A program made the position numbers and the translations under genes. The notes under the pieces were generated by a model. The model had not been told where the DNA came from and did not search any database. It was given only the letters and a program-made list of their open reading frames with translations. This document shows positions 6,595-14,271 of a stretch of 34,068 nucleotides of DNA, piece by piece (the stretch's first letter is position 1; every line of letters starts with the position of its first letter). The stretch comes from Oscillospiraceae bacterium (GTDB lineage: Bacteria > Bacillota > Clostridia > Oscillospirales > UBA929), in NCBI GenBank assembly GCA_031265355.1, contig JAISCT010000061.1:1-34068 (forward strand), written 5' to 3'.

Positions 6595-7962
6595 ATGTAC
6601 GACACCATCGCCGCCATTTCCACGGGGCCGGCCACCGGCGCCATCGGCATCGTCCGCCTCAGCGGCGCCGACGCCGTGACCGCCGCCGGTCGGCTCTTTC
6701 GCGCCGACAGCGGCCGCGCGTTCGCGGAAGCCCCGGCGCGCCACATGATCGGCGGCGCGCTGTGCGACTTGTCCGGCCGCGTGCTGGACCGCATCCTGGC
6801 GGTCGTGTTCCGCGCCCCGGAGAGTTACACGGGGGAGGACATGGTGGAACTCCACTGCCACGGCGCCCTGCCCGTGCTGCAGGAGGCGTTGCGGACCCTC
6901 TACGAGCTGGGCGTCCGGCCGGCCCGGCCGGGCGAATTCACCAAACGCGCCTTTTTGTGCGGCCGCATAGACCTGACGCAGGCCGAGGCGGTTGCTGACC
7001 TGATCTCGGCCCAGACCGCCGACGCCGCGCGCAACGCCGCCGGGCAGATCGGCGGCGCGATCAGCCGTGAGATCGAAGCGGTCTATGCGTTGGCGACCGA
7101 CCTCTGTGCACAGTTTCGCGCCGAGGTCGATTTCCCGGAGGAAGACGTCCCTCCTCTGTCCTTGTCGGAGGCCTCGGTCTCTCTGCGGGCGGCGGCGGTC
7201 CGGCTGACGGCCCTGGCGGACACCTATGCGCGCGGACGGATCCTGCGCGAGGGGGTGCGGTGCGCGATCATCGGCCGGCCCAATGTGGGCAAATCCTCTC
7301 TGCTGAACGCCCTGTTGGGGTTTGACCGGGCCATCGTGACCGACCGGCCCGGTACAACGCGGGACACGCTGGAGGAGTCCGTACACCTGGGCGGCCTGTG
7401 GCTGCGCGTCTCCGATACGGCGGGGCTTCACGAGGCGGGCGACGAGATCGAGCGTCTGGGCGTGGCCCGTGCCCGTCTGGCGGCGCAGTCCGCGCAGCTT
7501 CTCTTCCTTGTGCTGGACGGGTCCATGCCGATCGCAGACGAAGATCGGGCCGTGATGGACCAGGTGCGGGGCCGGCCCACCGTCGTCGTGGTCAACAAAT
7601 CCGACCTGCCGGAGTGCATTGAGATGGATGTGCTGGAGGCGGCTTTTCTGCATGTCTGCCGGGTCTGCGCCGCCAGCGGCGACGGACTCACACAACTCGA
7701 TTCTCTGGTCCGGCGCCTCTTCGAGTTTGGCGCGCCGCCCTGCGACGGCAGCCTGTTGACAAACGCGCGCCATGCCGAGGCGGTGGCCCGCGCCGCCGAC
7801 GCACTGACCTCGGCCGCCGACGCGCTGGCGGGCGGCATCACCCCCGACGTCGTACTCACGGAGCTGGAGACCGGGCTGGACGCGCTGGGCGAGATCACCG
7901 GCCGGCGTATCTCCGAGGACATCATGCACCGCATATTCGAACGCTTCTGCGTAGGCAAATGA
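6595..7962 (+). CDS. mnmE: tRNA uridine-5-carboxymethylaminomethyl modification GTPase MnmE
   Basis: MnmE (TrmE), with MnmG, installs the aminomethyl or carboxymethylaminomethyl group at C5 of wobble uridine in several tRNAs. The 455-residue protein has the N-terminal tetrahydrofolate-binding domain (DTIAAISTGPATGAIGIVRLSG; RPGEFTKRAF), a helical domain, and an inserted G domain: G1 GRPNVGKSS (about 227-235), G2 PGTTRDT, G3 DTAGL, G4 NKSD. It ends with FCVGK, the C-terminal Cys motif required for modification. ATG 6595 is preferred over GTG 6589 because GGAGGAG lies just upstream with correct spacing. Strong GC third-position bias matches the host. No mnmG is next to it here. Confidence 0.97.
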   Translation: MYDTIAAISTGPATGAIGIVRLSGADAVTAAGRLFRADSGRAFAEAPARHMIGGALCDLSGRVLDRILAVVFRAPESYTGEDMVELHCHGALPVLQEALRTLYELGVRPARPGEFTKRAFLCGRIDLTQAEAVADLISAQTADAARNAAGQIGGAISREIEAVYALATDLCAQFRAEVDFPEEDVPPLSLSEASVSLRAAAVRLTALADTYARGRILREGVRCAIIGRPNVGKSSLLNALLGFDRAIVTDRPGTTRDTLEESVHLGGLWLRVSDTAGLHEAGDEIERLGVARARLAAQSAQLLFLVLDGSMPIADEDRAVMDQVRGRPTVVVVNKSDLPECIEMDVLEAAFLHVCRVCAASGDGLTQLDSLVRRLFEFGAPPCDGSLLTNARHAEAVARAADALTSAADALAGGITPDVVLTELETGLDALGEITGRRISEDIMHRIFERFCVGK

Positions 7963-8012
7963 CGTACGCCGGCGACACGGGTCCACAGCGGACCCATGCC
8001 GCTTCGTTTCCA

Positions 8013-8041
8013 TTGACAGCCTCCATACGCGCGGGTATAAC
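8013..8041 (+). promoter_or_regulatory. Sigma-A promoter of the SLH gene pair
   Basis: TTGACA (8013-8018), 17-nt spacer, TATAAC (8036-8041). It lies 95 nt before the first SLH gene. A hairpin GGGTCC/GGACCC near 7979-7995, just after mnmE, may separate the two units. Confidence 0.75.
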
Positions 8042-8060
8042 GCAATTGATATTGACAATG

Positions 8061-8070
8061 GACAATTGTC
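8061..8070 (+). promoter_or_regulatory. Perfect palindrome GACAATTGTC in the SLH leader
   Basis: A 10-bp perfect palindrome sits about 20 nt downstream of the -10, in the early transcribed region, flanked by the outer complementary pair TGACA/TGTCA. The position suits a repressor operator. No regulator can be named. Confidence 0.3.
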
Positions 8071-8136
8071 GGCTGTCAGTTCGGTGCTGCAACGGGCAAT
8101 TTTGCAGAAAAATTCACAGAGAGAAGAGGAGCTGCC

Positions 8137-9471
8137 ATGAAGAAGTTGTTGTGTCTGCTGCTGGCCGGTGCGCTGTTGGCGCTCTCGGCGGCCCCCTCCG
8201 CGTTGGCGGCCCATTACACAAACCGCGCCGATGAACTGAGCGATCTGGGTCTCTTCCTCGGCACCGGCGTCGGCTACGCACTGGACCGCGCGCCCACGCG
8301 CGCCGAGGCGGCCGCCATCCTCGTGCGGCTGCTTGGGAAAGAGACGGACGCCCTTGCCGGGGTTTACACGCATCCGTTTGAGGATGTACCCACATGGGCC
8401 GACGATTATGTCGGGTATCTGTTCTCCCACCAGCTGACAAACGGCGTCAGCGCGACGCGTTTCGCACCGGGGGACGTCTGCAGCGCTCAGATGTTCGCCG
8501 CCTTCATCCTGCGCGCCCTCGGTTATTCGGAGGCCGCCGGCGATTTCACCTACAGCGGCGTGCTCGCCTTTGCTGAGGATCTGACGCTGGTGGACGGGCG
8601 CCTGCTTCGAGATGAGTTTTGGCGCGATCAGGCGGTCGCCGCCATGTACAACGCGCTGTTCACACGCCGCAAAGGCACCTCCGCCACGCTACTGGAGACC
8701 CTCGCGGACGAGGGCGCCATCTCGGCCGACGCCGCCGCCGCGCTGCTCGACAAAGCGGCGCGCCTGCGGGCGCTGAACGCCGCCATCAGCGCCGACCCCG
8801 TGATGCGTACCGACGCGGCGGCGCTGAACCTTGAGGCATCGATTACCGTGACGGACAGCACCCCACTGTCACCCTCAAGTGAGAAAATCTTTTCCTCCGG
8901 TGTTTCGCGATGGATCTATCGGGCGGGACAGCTTGAGATGGAAAACAGGCTCACCGTCCACCTCGGAGAGAGTGACCCCGCTGCATACGAGACCGCGTAC
9001 TACATCAAAGACGGTTTCCTCTACCTGGATACGGACGGGACGCGGACCTATACGTCGCAGGATCTCTCCGCATTGTCTCCGGCGCAACCGGAGATGTGGA
9101 GGCTGCAGGCCCGCTCCTACCTGGTGGACGATATTGTCCGCACCTCCGCGCCGGAGGGAACGCGCTATACATACGCGACCCAGGCGTTCTCTCTCGACCG
9201 GCAATTTGCCCTCACCCTCCAGGCCCTGGACATCGACATAGACACAGCCTCCTTCGACGCGTGGAGCGAGCTCCTTTTCGCCCCCAACGGCGCGCTCCGG
9301 GCGATCACCACAGGCGTCACCGTCTACGCGGACAATCTCACCGCCTCATTCTCCGGGACCCAGACCATCACGGCCTACGGCAGCGACGTCGTCGTCGACT
9401 TCCCCGATTTCACAAACTGGGGCGAATTCGTCCCAGACCTGGACCCCGACACGGCGCTCCCCCTCGCGTGA
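8137..9471 (+). CDS. Secreted SLH-domain protein, paralogue 1
   Basis: A 444-residue surface protein. Residues 1-24 are a clear Sec signal peptide (MKKLLC, hydrophobic core, cleavage after ALA). About 25-200 contain three S-layer-homology repeats: one around GYALDRAPTRAEAAAILVRLLG, one around FEDVPTWADDYVGYL to RALGY, and a more divergent third ending NALFTRR. SLH domains anchor proteins to pyruvylated secondary cell-wall polymer. Residues 240-440 look like a LolA/LppX-like beta sheet resembling the DUF6612 type (paired strands, YYIKDGFLYLDTDG), a tentative fold call. The ribosome site GAGGAG is well placed. The next gene is a paralogue with near-identical DNA across the first SLH repeat, so the pair arose by tandem duplication. 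Confidence 0.85.
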   Translation: MKKLLCLLLAGALLALSAAPSALAAHYTNRADELSDLGLFLGTGVGYALDRAPTRAEAAAILVRLLGKETDALAGVYTHPFEDVPTWADDYVGYLFSHQLTNGVSATRFAPGDVCSAQMFAAFILRALGYSEAAGDFTYSGVLAFAEDLTLVDGRLLRDEFWRDQAVAAMYNALFTRRKGTSATLLETLADEGAISADAAAALLDKAARLRALNAAISADPVMRTDAAALNLEASITVTDSTPLSPSSEKIFSSGVSRWIYRAGQLEMENRLTVHLGESDPAAYETAYYIKDGFLYLDTDGTRTYTSQDLSALSPAQPEMWRLQARSYLVDDIVRTSAPEGTRYTYATQAFSLDRQFALTLQALDIDIDTASFDAWSELLFAPNGALRAITTGVTVYADNLTASFSGTQTITAYGSDVVVDFPDFTNWGEFVPDLDPDTALPLA

Positions 9472-9576
9472 TCTCTCTCCCGCGGCTTACGGCACAGACG
9501 GGCCGATACAAGACGTCAACCATGTCAACCATAAGGCAAGCCAATCATGAGACAAGAAGAAAGAAGGTACAATTTG

Positions 9577-10974
9577 ATGAAAAAGCTCCTGAGTTTGTTG
9601 TTGATCGGTGTGTTGCTGGCTCTCGCGGCGGCGCCTTCCGCGCTGGCGGCGCAGTTTACCGACCTCGCCGACGCATTGAACGCCGTGGATCTTTTCCGCG
9701 GCACCGGTTCCGGCTACGCGCTGGACCGCGCGCCCACGCGCGCCGAGGCGGCCGCCATCCTTGTGCGGCTGTTGGGCAAGGACGCGGAGGCCCAATCCGG
9801 GACCTATACGCACCCGTTCGAGGACGTGCCCGCGTGGGCCGACGGCTATGTCGGGTACCTGTCCGCCCATCAGCTGACCAACGGCGTCAGCGCGACGCAC
9901 TTTGCGCCGGATGCGACGTGCAGCGCCCAGATGCTGGCCGCCTTCGCCCTGCGCGCCTTGGGCTATTCGGAGGCCGAGGGCGATTTCACCTACGACGGCG
10001 TGCTCGCCTTCGCCGAGGAGCTCGGGTTACTCAATGACGACTTGTTGGCAGGCGATTTCCATCGCGACGAGGCGGTCGCCGTCATGTACAACGCGTTGTT
10101 CACCCCCCAGAAAGGCGCCGACGTCCCGCTTCTGACGGCCCTCGCGGCCGAGGACGCCGTCCCCGCCGACGCGCCCCTGGTCAGTCAAGCGAAACTGCTC
10201 CAGATGCTGAACGACGCCATTGCGGCTGATCCCGTCTCACAGTCCGAGGCGATCTCCGTGGCTGTCACCACGCACGTCCTCACGGAATACTCCGATCCCG
10301 AGACGGTGGGACTCGCCGGCGCCACGAGCGTGGAGATCACGAGCGCCGGGAACGTCACCGTCATCTCGAAAGACGGCAAACTGGTGGGCATGGCCCAGGA
10401 GATCACAGCGGAGACGCACGGTGAGAGCATCAAGACGCAGGCTTATTGGAAAGACAATGTCATGTACATGGATGTGGGCGGCCAGCGGGTCAAAACGGAC
10501 CTGTTCGGTCAGGACATCGCAGACAACCTGCCCGACGTTGACTCCGTGACCAATCTGTCCGACCTTTCGCGCGCCCACCTGCCCTCCTATCTGGTGAGCA
10601 AGCTGTCCATGACCGCCGACGGGGGTGGCACTCGTTTTTCATTTGCGATCCCGGCGGAGACCATGCAAGAGATCCTTGATGTCGCTCTTCAGTCCGTCTC
10701 TTCCATGGCCGTGACGCTGGATCCGGAAGCGGACCCGGAGGAGCTGGAAGCTTCTTTGGCGAAGTTTAACATGGAGATTGGCCCCCTATTGTACGAAATC
10801 GCGTTTGACGCGGACGGCAGGCTGAAAGAGATCAACATCGAGCTCACTACGGAGATCCCCAATCTTGGCGGCATGCGCTCCCATCTGCGCAGCACCATCC
10901 TCGTCGCGGCCTATGGCGACGCCGTCACCATCGAGTTCCCCGATCTCGCAAATTGGGAGAGCGAGGCCGCGTAA
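9577..10974 (+). CDS. Secreted SLH-domain protein, paralogue 2
   Basis: A 465-residue paralogue of the preceding gene with the same order: signal peptide cleaved after ALA, three SLH repeats (about 25-205), then a divergent C-terminal domain with the LolA/DUF6612-like strand pattern (GKLVGMAQEITAETHG, AYWKDNVMYMDVGGQRVK) and a conserved ending IEFPDLANWE, matching VDFPDFTNWG in the neighbour. The SLH part is much better conserved than the middle of the C-terminal domain, suggesting a shared anchor and diverging ligand. An upstream in-frame ATG at 9547 adds ten charged residues before the signal peptide and is unlikely. AGAAGG precedes ATG 9577. A strong hairpin at 11000-11033 closes the unit. 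Confidence 0.85.
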   Translation: MKKLLSLLLIGVLLALAAAPSALAAQFTDLADALNAVDLFRGTGSGYALDRAPTRAEAAAILVRLLGKDAEAQSGTYTHPFEDVPAWADGYVGYLSAHQLTNGVSATHFAPDATCSAQMLAAFALRALGYSEAEGDFTYDGVLAFAEELGLLNDDLLAGDFHRDEAVAVMYNALFTPQKGADVPLLTALAAEDAVPADAPLVSQAKLLQMLNDAIAADPVSQSEAISVAVTTHVLTEYSDPETVGLAGATSVEITSAGNVTVISKDGKLVGMAQEITAETHGESIKTQAYWKDNVMYMDVGGQRVKTDLFGQDIADNLPDVDSVTNLSDLSRAHLPSYLVSKLSMTADGGGTRFSFAIPAETMQEILDVALQSVSSMAVTLDPEADPEELEASLAKFNMEIGPLLYEIAFDADGRLKEINIELTTEIPNLGGMRSHLRSTILVAAYGDAVTIEFPDLANWESEAA

Positions 10975-10999
10975 CGATGGCAGCCATTCTGTAAACAAC

Positions 11000-11033
11000 G
11001 GGCGCCGGTCCGGCCGTATGGCCGCCGGCGCCC
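11000..11033 (+). terminator. Strong hairpin ending the SLH pair
   Basis: GGGCGCCGG pairs with CCGGCGCCC, and within it CGGCC pairs with GGCCG around a GTAT loop. No T-run follows, so this is a non-canonical terminator or an mRNA end-stabiliser. Confidence 0.5.
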
Positions 11034-11123
11034 ATGCCGTTTGTCGGAGCAGGCAGATGGTTCAAGGGTCACCATTCGGGTCCCTTCACAGATCCGGTCT
11101 GGCAGGCTGATGTCTCGCGGCTC

Positions 11124-11151
11124 TTGACATCTTCGATAGGATGTGTATAAT
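11124..11151 (+). promoter_or_regulatory. Sigma-A promoter of the flavodoxin-OhrR pair
   Basis: TTGACA (11124-11129), 16-nt spacer, TATAAT (11146-11151). A palindromic operator begins 2 nt after the -10. Confidence 0.85.
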
Positions 11152-11152
11152 A

Positions 11153-11168
11153 TAATTGTTCGCAATTA
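11153..11168 (+). promoter_or_regulatory. Palindromic operator, probably for the OhrR/MarR-type regulator
   Basis: TAATTG, a 4-nt centre TTCG, CAATTA: a perfect 16-bp inverted repeat covering the expected transcription start. AT-rich palindromes with ATTG/CAAT half-sites at this position suit MarR/OhrR autoregulation. A second weak inverted repeat (TTTGT/ACAAA) lies just downstream. Confidence 0.6.
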
Positions 11169-11205
11169 AATTTGTATCAATCAACAAACTTTTGGAGGTG
11201 TCGGT

Positions 11206-11622
11206 ATGAACAGCGTGATTTACGCCACAAAGACGGGCAACACAAAAAAACTCGCGCTTGCCGTGGCAAAGGGCGCGGGCACAGCCGCGCAATCGGTGGA
11301 GGAGGCCGGCGCAATCAGCGGCGTTGATACGCTGTTTGTCGGCGCGTCCGTGTACGCAGGCAAGATTGACGAGAAACTGCGCGGTTTTCTCGTCAATCTC
11401 ACCCCCAATACCGTGAGGCGCGTTGTGGTATTTGGCTCGGCAATGGGTAAGAGGTCCGCGCTCACGGAGATCCGCTCACTGCTCACGGCCAACGGCGTCG
11501 CCGTATACGACAAAGAATTTTTCTGCAAAGGGCAGTTCCTGCTTTTCAACCGAAATTGCCCTGACGCCGGCGATTTGGCGAACGCGGAGGCATTCGCGAG
11601 AGAAATGGTCGGAGGGCGGTAA
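11206..11622 (+). CDS. Flavodoxin-like protein
   Basis: A 138-residue FMN-binding electron carrier. The N-terminal strand and loop VIYATKTGNTKKLA is the flavodoxin phosphate-binding motif (T/S-x-T-G-x-T). VGASVYAGKIDEKLRGFL and VVFGSAMG correspond to the isoalloxazine-contacting loops. Length is near that of short-chain flavodoxins. The ribosome site GGAGGT is well placed. It lies 1 nt before the regulator gene and is presumably under its control, pointing to a redox-stress role (inference). Base composition is less GC-biased than secDF or mnmE. Confidence 0.88.
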   Translation: MNSVIYATKTGNTKKLALAVAKGAGTAAQSVEEAGAISGVDTLFVGASVYAGKIDEKLRGFLVNLTPNTVRRVVVFGSAMGKRSALTEIRSLLTANGVAVYDKEFFCKGQFLLFNRNCPDAGDLANAEAFAREMVGGR

Positions 11623-11623
11623 C

Positions 11624-12061
11624 TTGAGCGATGAAGGACTCAGGCTGAACAATCAACTATGTTTTCCGCTTTACGCCGCGTCAAAGGCGGTCGTGGCAAG
11701 ATACACGCCGTTTCTGGATGAAATCGGGCTGACCTATACGCAGTACATCACAATGATGGTACTGTGGGAGATCAAAACGATCGGTGTAAAGGAACTCGGC
11801 AAGCGGTTGTATCTTGACTCCGGAACGCTCACGCCCGTGCTGAAGCGGCTTGAAGGCAAAGGGCTGATTACCCGCGAACGCAGTAAAGAAGACGAACGCA
11901 CGGTAACCATTGGCGTCACAGATCTGGGCAACCAACTCAAAGTGCAGGCGGCGCAAGTGCCGCTGAAAATGGCAGCGTGTATGCCGCTGTCACGCGAGGA
12001 GGCGGCGGTCCTGTATGAGCTGCTCTACAAGCTGTTGGAACAATCGGTTCTCCGATTATAA
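11624..12061 (+). CDS. OhrR-type MarR-family redox regulator
   Basis: A 145-residue winged-helix repressor. The N-terminus LNNQLCFPLYAASKAVVARY followed by FLDEIGLTYTQYITMMVLWE is characteristic of OhrR, and the Cys in NQLCF sits where OhrR carries its peroxide-sensing cysteine. The wing is RSKEDERTVTIGVTDLG. The start is TTG at 11624, with GGAGGGCGG upstream. No earlier in-frame start fits, because the reading frame would run inside the flavodoxin gene. It probably represses its own operon through the palindrome at 11153-11168. No ohr peroxidase gene is seen; the partner here is a flavodoxin. Confidence 0.87.
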   Translation: MSDEGLRLNNQLCFPLYAASKAVVARYTPFLDEIGLTYTQYITMMVLWEIKTIGVKELGKRLYLDSGTLTPVLKRLEGKGLITRERSKEDERTVTIGVTDLGNQLKVQAAQVPLKMAACMPLSREEAAVLYELLYKLLEQSVLRL

Positions 12062-12085
12062 CCCGACTATCTTTACCGTGATGTA

Positions 12086-12292
12086 TTACCCGACCTCCCA
12101 AAACATCATTGTGGTTTCCTGATTGGCGTAGGCGTAGGCGCGGTTTTTTCGATTCTCGATAATCGCCGCGACGCGCTCAAAGAGAGCGGCCTCGTCGATG
12201 ACGCCGCTTTCGCTCGCGGCGATTTCAGCTGCTTTCGCGGCGGGGATCAGCGCGCCGTCCCTTGGATTGTCCTTGTTCTTTCGGTTTCCCAT
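12086..12292 (-). pseudogene. Truncated DUF1016 (YhcG-type) N-terminal fragment
   Basis: A 68-residue reading frame with a good ribosome site (AAGGAAG) and ATG. ALFERVAAIIENRKNRAYAYANQETTMMFWEVG matches the start of DUF1016 N-terminal domains, which precede a PD-(D/E)xK nuclease in full-length proteins of about 300-380 residues. The frame stops at TAA exactly after WEVG; the next two codons still encode YI, as in intact relatives, after which similarity ends and the regulator gene begins. The nuclease domain is absent. This is a 3'-truncated relic, unlikely to be functional. Confidence 0.7.
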
Positions 12293-12296
12293 TTGT

Positions 12297-12470
12297 TTCT
12301 TCCTTCCGCTGGTATTTTTTCACTATCCCCGCCCCCGTTCAGCACCCGGCCGGGCGGGTAGCCGCAGAGCGTCCCGATCAGTTTGGCGAGAGTTCCCGAT
12401 ATGGTCGTCCGCCTGCCCGCGACAATCTGATAAATATAGTTCGGGCTGACGCCTGTGGAATTGCCATTAC
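12297..12470 (-). pseudogene. Relic of an XRE-type helix-turn-helix gene
   Basis: Minus-strand translation gives a stretch containing GVSPNYIYQIVAGRRTTISG and then LAKLIGTLCGYPPGRVLN, the recognition-helix half of a Cro/C1-type DNA-binding domain. No start or first helices are present; the upstream side is a stop and the end of the HD gene. It is probably a remnant. Confidence 0.4.
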
Positions 12471-12959
12471 GTCAGATACAATCTTTCGCAAAACCGCTTG
12501 CCCGTCGCCGTTCGGAACACATTCCGGTATGCAGCCTCAATCGCCGGGCGAGTCATTTCTTCCTCATACATATTCACAAGAAAGTCAGCTTCAAGCAGGA
12601 ATTTGATAATCCGGCCCGTCAATACCTGTATAGGTGTGGTGGTGTTCAACGAGAAAGACCACACGCTCAACAACCGGCGGCTCGAATCCAAGCCTGCCGA
12701 GCATTGCGCGGGCTGCCGCGCCACCCTCACGTTCCTGATACTTGCCCGCGCTGCTTTTGCACTTTTCCAAACTCGGCTTAATGCCGATGTCGTGGACAAT
12801 GGCGGATGTTTCAAGAATAAACAGCGTATCTTCCGGCAAATTTTCAAGTTCGCCGATTGTCTTGGCGTAGCCGCGGACTTTCAGAAAATGCCCCACTCGG
12901 TGAGGAACGCCGCGTTCGTACTCCGTCATCGCGTCAATGAGCCGCGACAGCTTGCTCAT
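12467..12959 (-). pseudogene. HD-domain phosphohydrolase gene broken by a one-base frameshift
   Basis: The first frame (12959 to about 12600) encodes MSKLSRLIDAMTEYERG, then ETSAIVHDIGIKPS (HD motif), GKYQEREGG, and VVFLVEHHHTYTGIDGPDYQI, and then hits a stop. The next frame continues the same family exactly: LLEADFLVNMYEEEMTRP, and so on, to ERLYLT (stop 12467). Removing one G of the GG at 12598-12599 (C on the coding strand) restores a single protein of about 163 residues, normal for this small HD family in clostridia. It is either a real inactivating indel or a sequencing error. The metal-binding HD and the HH further on are intact. The ribosome site is GGAGGGACAAGG. Confidence 0.85.
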
Positions 12960-13072
12960 AAGCCTTGTCCCTCCAATAATTCAAAGTGGCGCTTGCGGCA
13001 GCTGATTACGCGCTCTGCCTTTAATCGCGACATCTCCGCCGACAACGCGCTACGCTCCACCAGCAGCAGCAT
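12956..13072 (-). CDS. Possible small overlapping ORF (38 aa)
   Basis: ATG 13072 lies inside the end of the hydrolase gene (23-nt overlap), with AAAGGGA upstream, and its TGA overlaps the HD gene's ATG. The product has an acidic/basic helical pattern (VERSALSAEMSRLKAERV) with no family I recognise. The chained overlaps suggest translational coupling, or it may be the tail of a lost gene. Confidence 0.3.
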   Translation of the reverse strand: MLLLVERSALSAEMSRLKAERVISCRKRHFELLEGQGL

Positions 13073-13952
13073 TGCCCGGTTTCCCTTTCAGAACCTCACG
13101 CATTTTCGATGCGAGCATATCGCAGACATCCTGTGGGTGCGTGACCATCAGCATATGCCCTCCCGTATGAAGCGTCACCATTTCTTTGTGCGGCGCGCGG
13201 AGTTGCTCGAACACTTTCCGTGTGTATTCCGGCGTGAACAGCCTGTCGCCGCTGTCGGCGACGACGTACAGCGGGCAGCGGACGCTGCCGTCCGTCAGAC
13301 CGGGGAAACGCGTCGTGAACAGGCTTGCGAGAAAGTGGAGCGAGTAGCGTTTCAGGCACAGCGGATCGCGCTCGAACGGTTCCCAAACCTCCGGCTCCGT
13401 GCCGATGCGGGCGCGGTCGAGGTAAAAGCCAAGCGGCAGCTCCAAATCCGGCAGCAGCTTCGCAAGAAGTTTCAGCGCACCCTGAATCGGACGGTACACG
13501 CGCCCAAGCCACCTTGGGAAACGCGAAACGGTTATGCTGTCCGGCAATTCCGACAGCAGCACATTGTGCGGGAAGGCCGCCGCGATTCGCCCGTCCTCGG
13601 CGGCCAGCGCCACCGCGACAATGCCGCCTTGACTGGAGCCCATCGCGATGACGGGCAATCGGAAACGCTCCAACGCAAATGTCACGGCGTCGCGCCCGTT
13701 TTGCACGATGTCACGGAGCGTATAACGTTTCACGTCGCGGGGGCTTTTGCCGTGTCCGACCGGGTGCAGGCCAACGATGGCAAAACCACGCTCCGCGAAG
13801 CCGCGCAGCAGCGGCTCGTAGTACAGCGGGTGAACCATCGTCGCGGGAATGAACACAACGGCAGCCTCCGGCGCGGGCGGTTCCCACACGGACAGGACAA
13901 TCCGCGTACCGCTGGATGTTATGGCGTGTTCCGAGTAAGCTGTTCGTTTCAT
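13050..13952 (-). CDS. Alpha/beta-hydrolase family protein
   Basis: A 300-residue cytoplasmic serine hydrolase. The nucleophile elbow is GSSQGG (Ser107), the acid is probably in VADSGDRLF (Asp233 or Asp236), and the catalytic histidine is in HTGGHMLM (His266). The oxyanion-loop region VVFIPATMVHP and the lid between residues 125 and 215 resemble lysophospholipase-like or carboxylic-ester hydrolases; the substrate cannot be told. ATG 13952 is the native start. The frame stays open a further 59 codons into element B2, but that extension is encoded by the insertion. B2 ends 41 nt upstream of the start, so the original promoter may have been displaced. Confidence 0.85.
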   Translation of the reverse strand: MKRTAYSEHAITSSGTRIVLSVWEPPAPEAAVVFIPATMVHPLYYEPLLRGFAERGFAIVGLHPVGHGKSPRDVKRYTLRDIVQNGRDAVTFALERFRLPVIAMGSSQGGIVAVALAAEDGRIAAAFPHNVLLSELPDSITVSRFPRWLGRVYRPIQGALKLLAKLLPDLELPLGFYLDRARIGTEPEVWEPFERDPLCLKRYSLHFLASLFTTRFPGLTDGSVRCPLYVVADSGDRLFTPEYTRKVFEQLRAPHKEMVTLHTGGHMLMVTHPQDVCDMLASKMREVLKGKPGNAAAGGA

Positions 13953-13993
13953 ATCGCTTTCACAGACACCTTCGGAATAGTCGAGGCAAATAA

Positions 13994-14150
13994 GGGTCTG
14001 TCGAAAAATAACCTGTACATTTGACTTGCCCTTTTGCGCCCCGGCCGCGTTGCCGGGACCCTTGAATACTACAAGTATTCGCGGAACCCGGCGCCTTGCC
14101 GGAACACAAAATTGCTGCGCCAACTGCACACTTTATTTTCCGACAGACCC
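13994..14150 (+). mobile_element. Family B 157-bp MITE-like element, copy B2
   Basis: Same unit as 5480-5636, same length, three base differences by eye. It is flanked by TAA at 13991-13993 and 14151-14153. It lies between the divergently oriented hydrolase (-) and methyltransferase (+) genes, where their promoters would be expected. Confidence 0.88.
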
Positions 14151-14271
14151 TAATTCTGGCTCGCGGAAGCATCGCAGGGCTGCGTTGGGCTTGGGCGGCG
14201 TAGCAAATCTCAGCGCTCGCAAGTACAGTTAGCTGTGGACAACTCGTTTTGAGGAAGGAGAAAGCGCCCAT

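Noticed and set aside
6415..8430. 671-codon minus-strand frame opposite mnmE and the first SLH gene
   Set aside because: It spans two well-recognised + genes and their intergenic promoter, has no ribosome site and no family features.
13953..14129. 59-residue N-terminal extension of the hydrolase from element B2
   Set aside because: It is encoded by the inserted element (the same peptide occurs in B1). The native ATG 13952 begins the family sequence.
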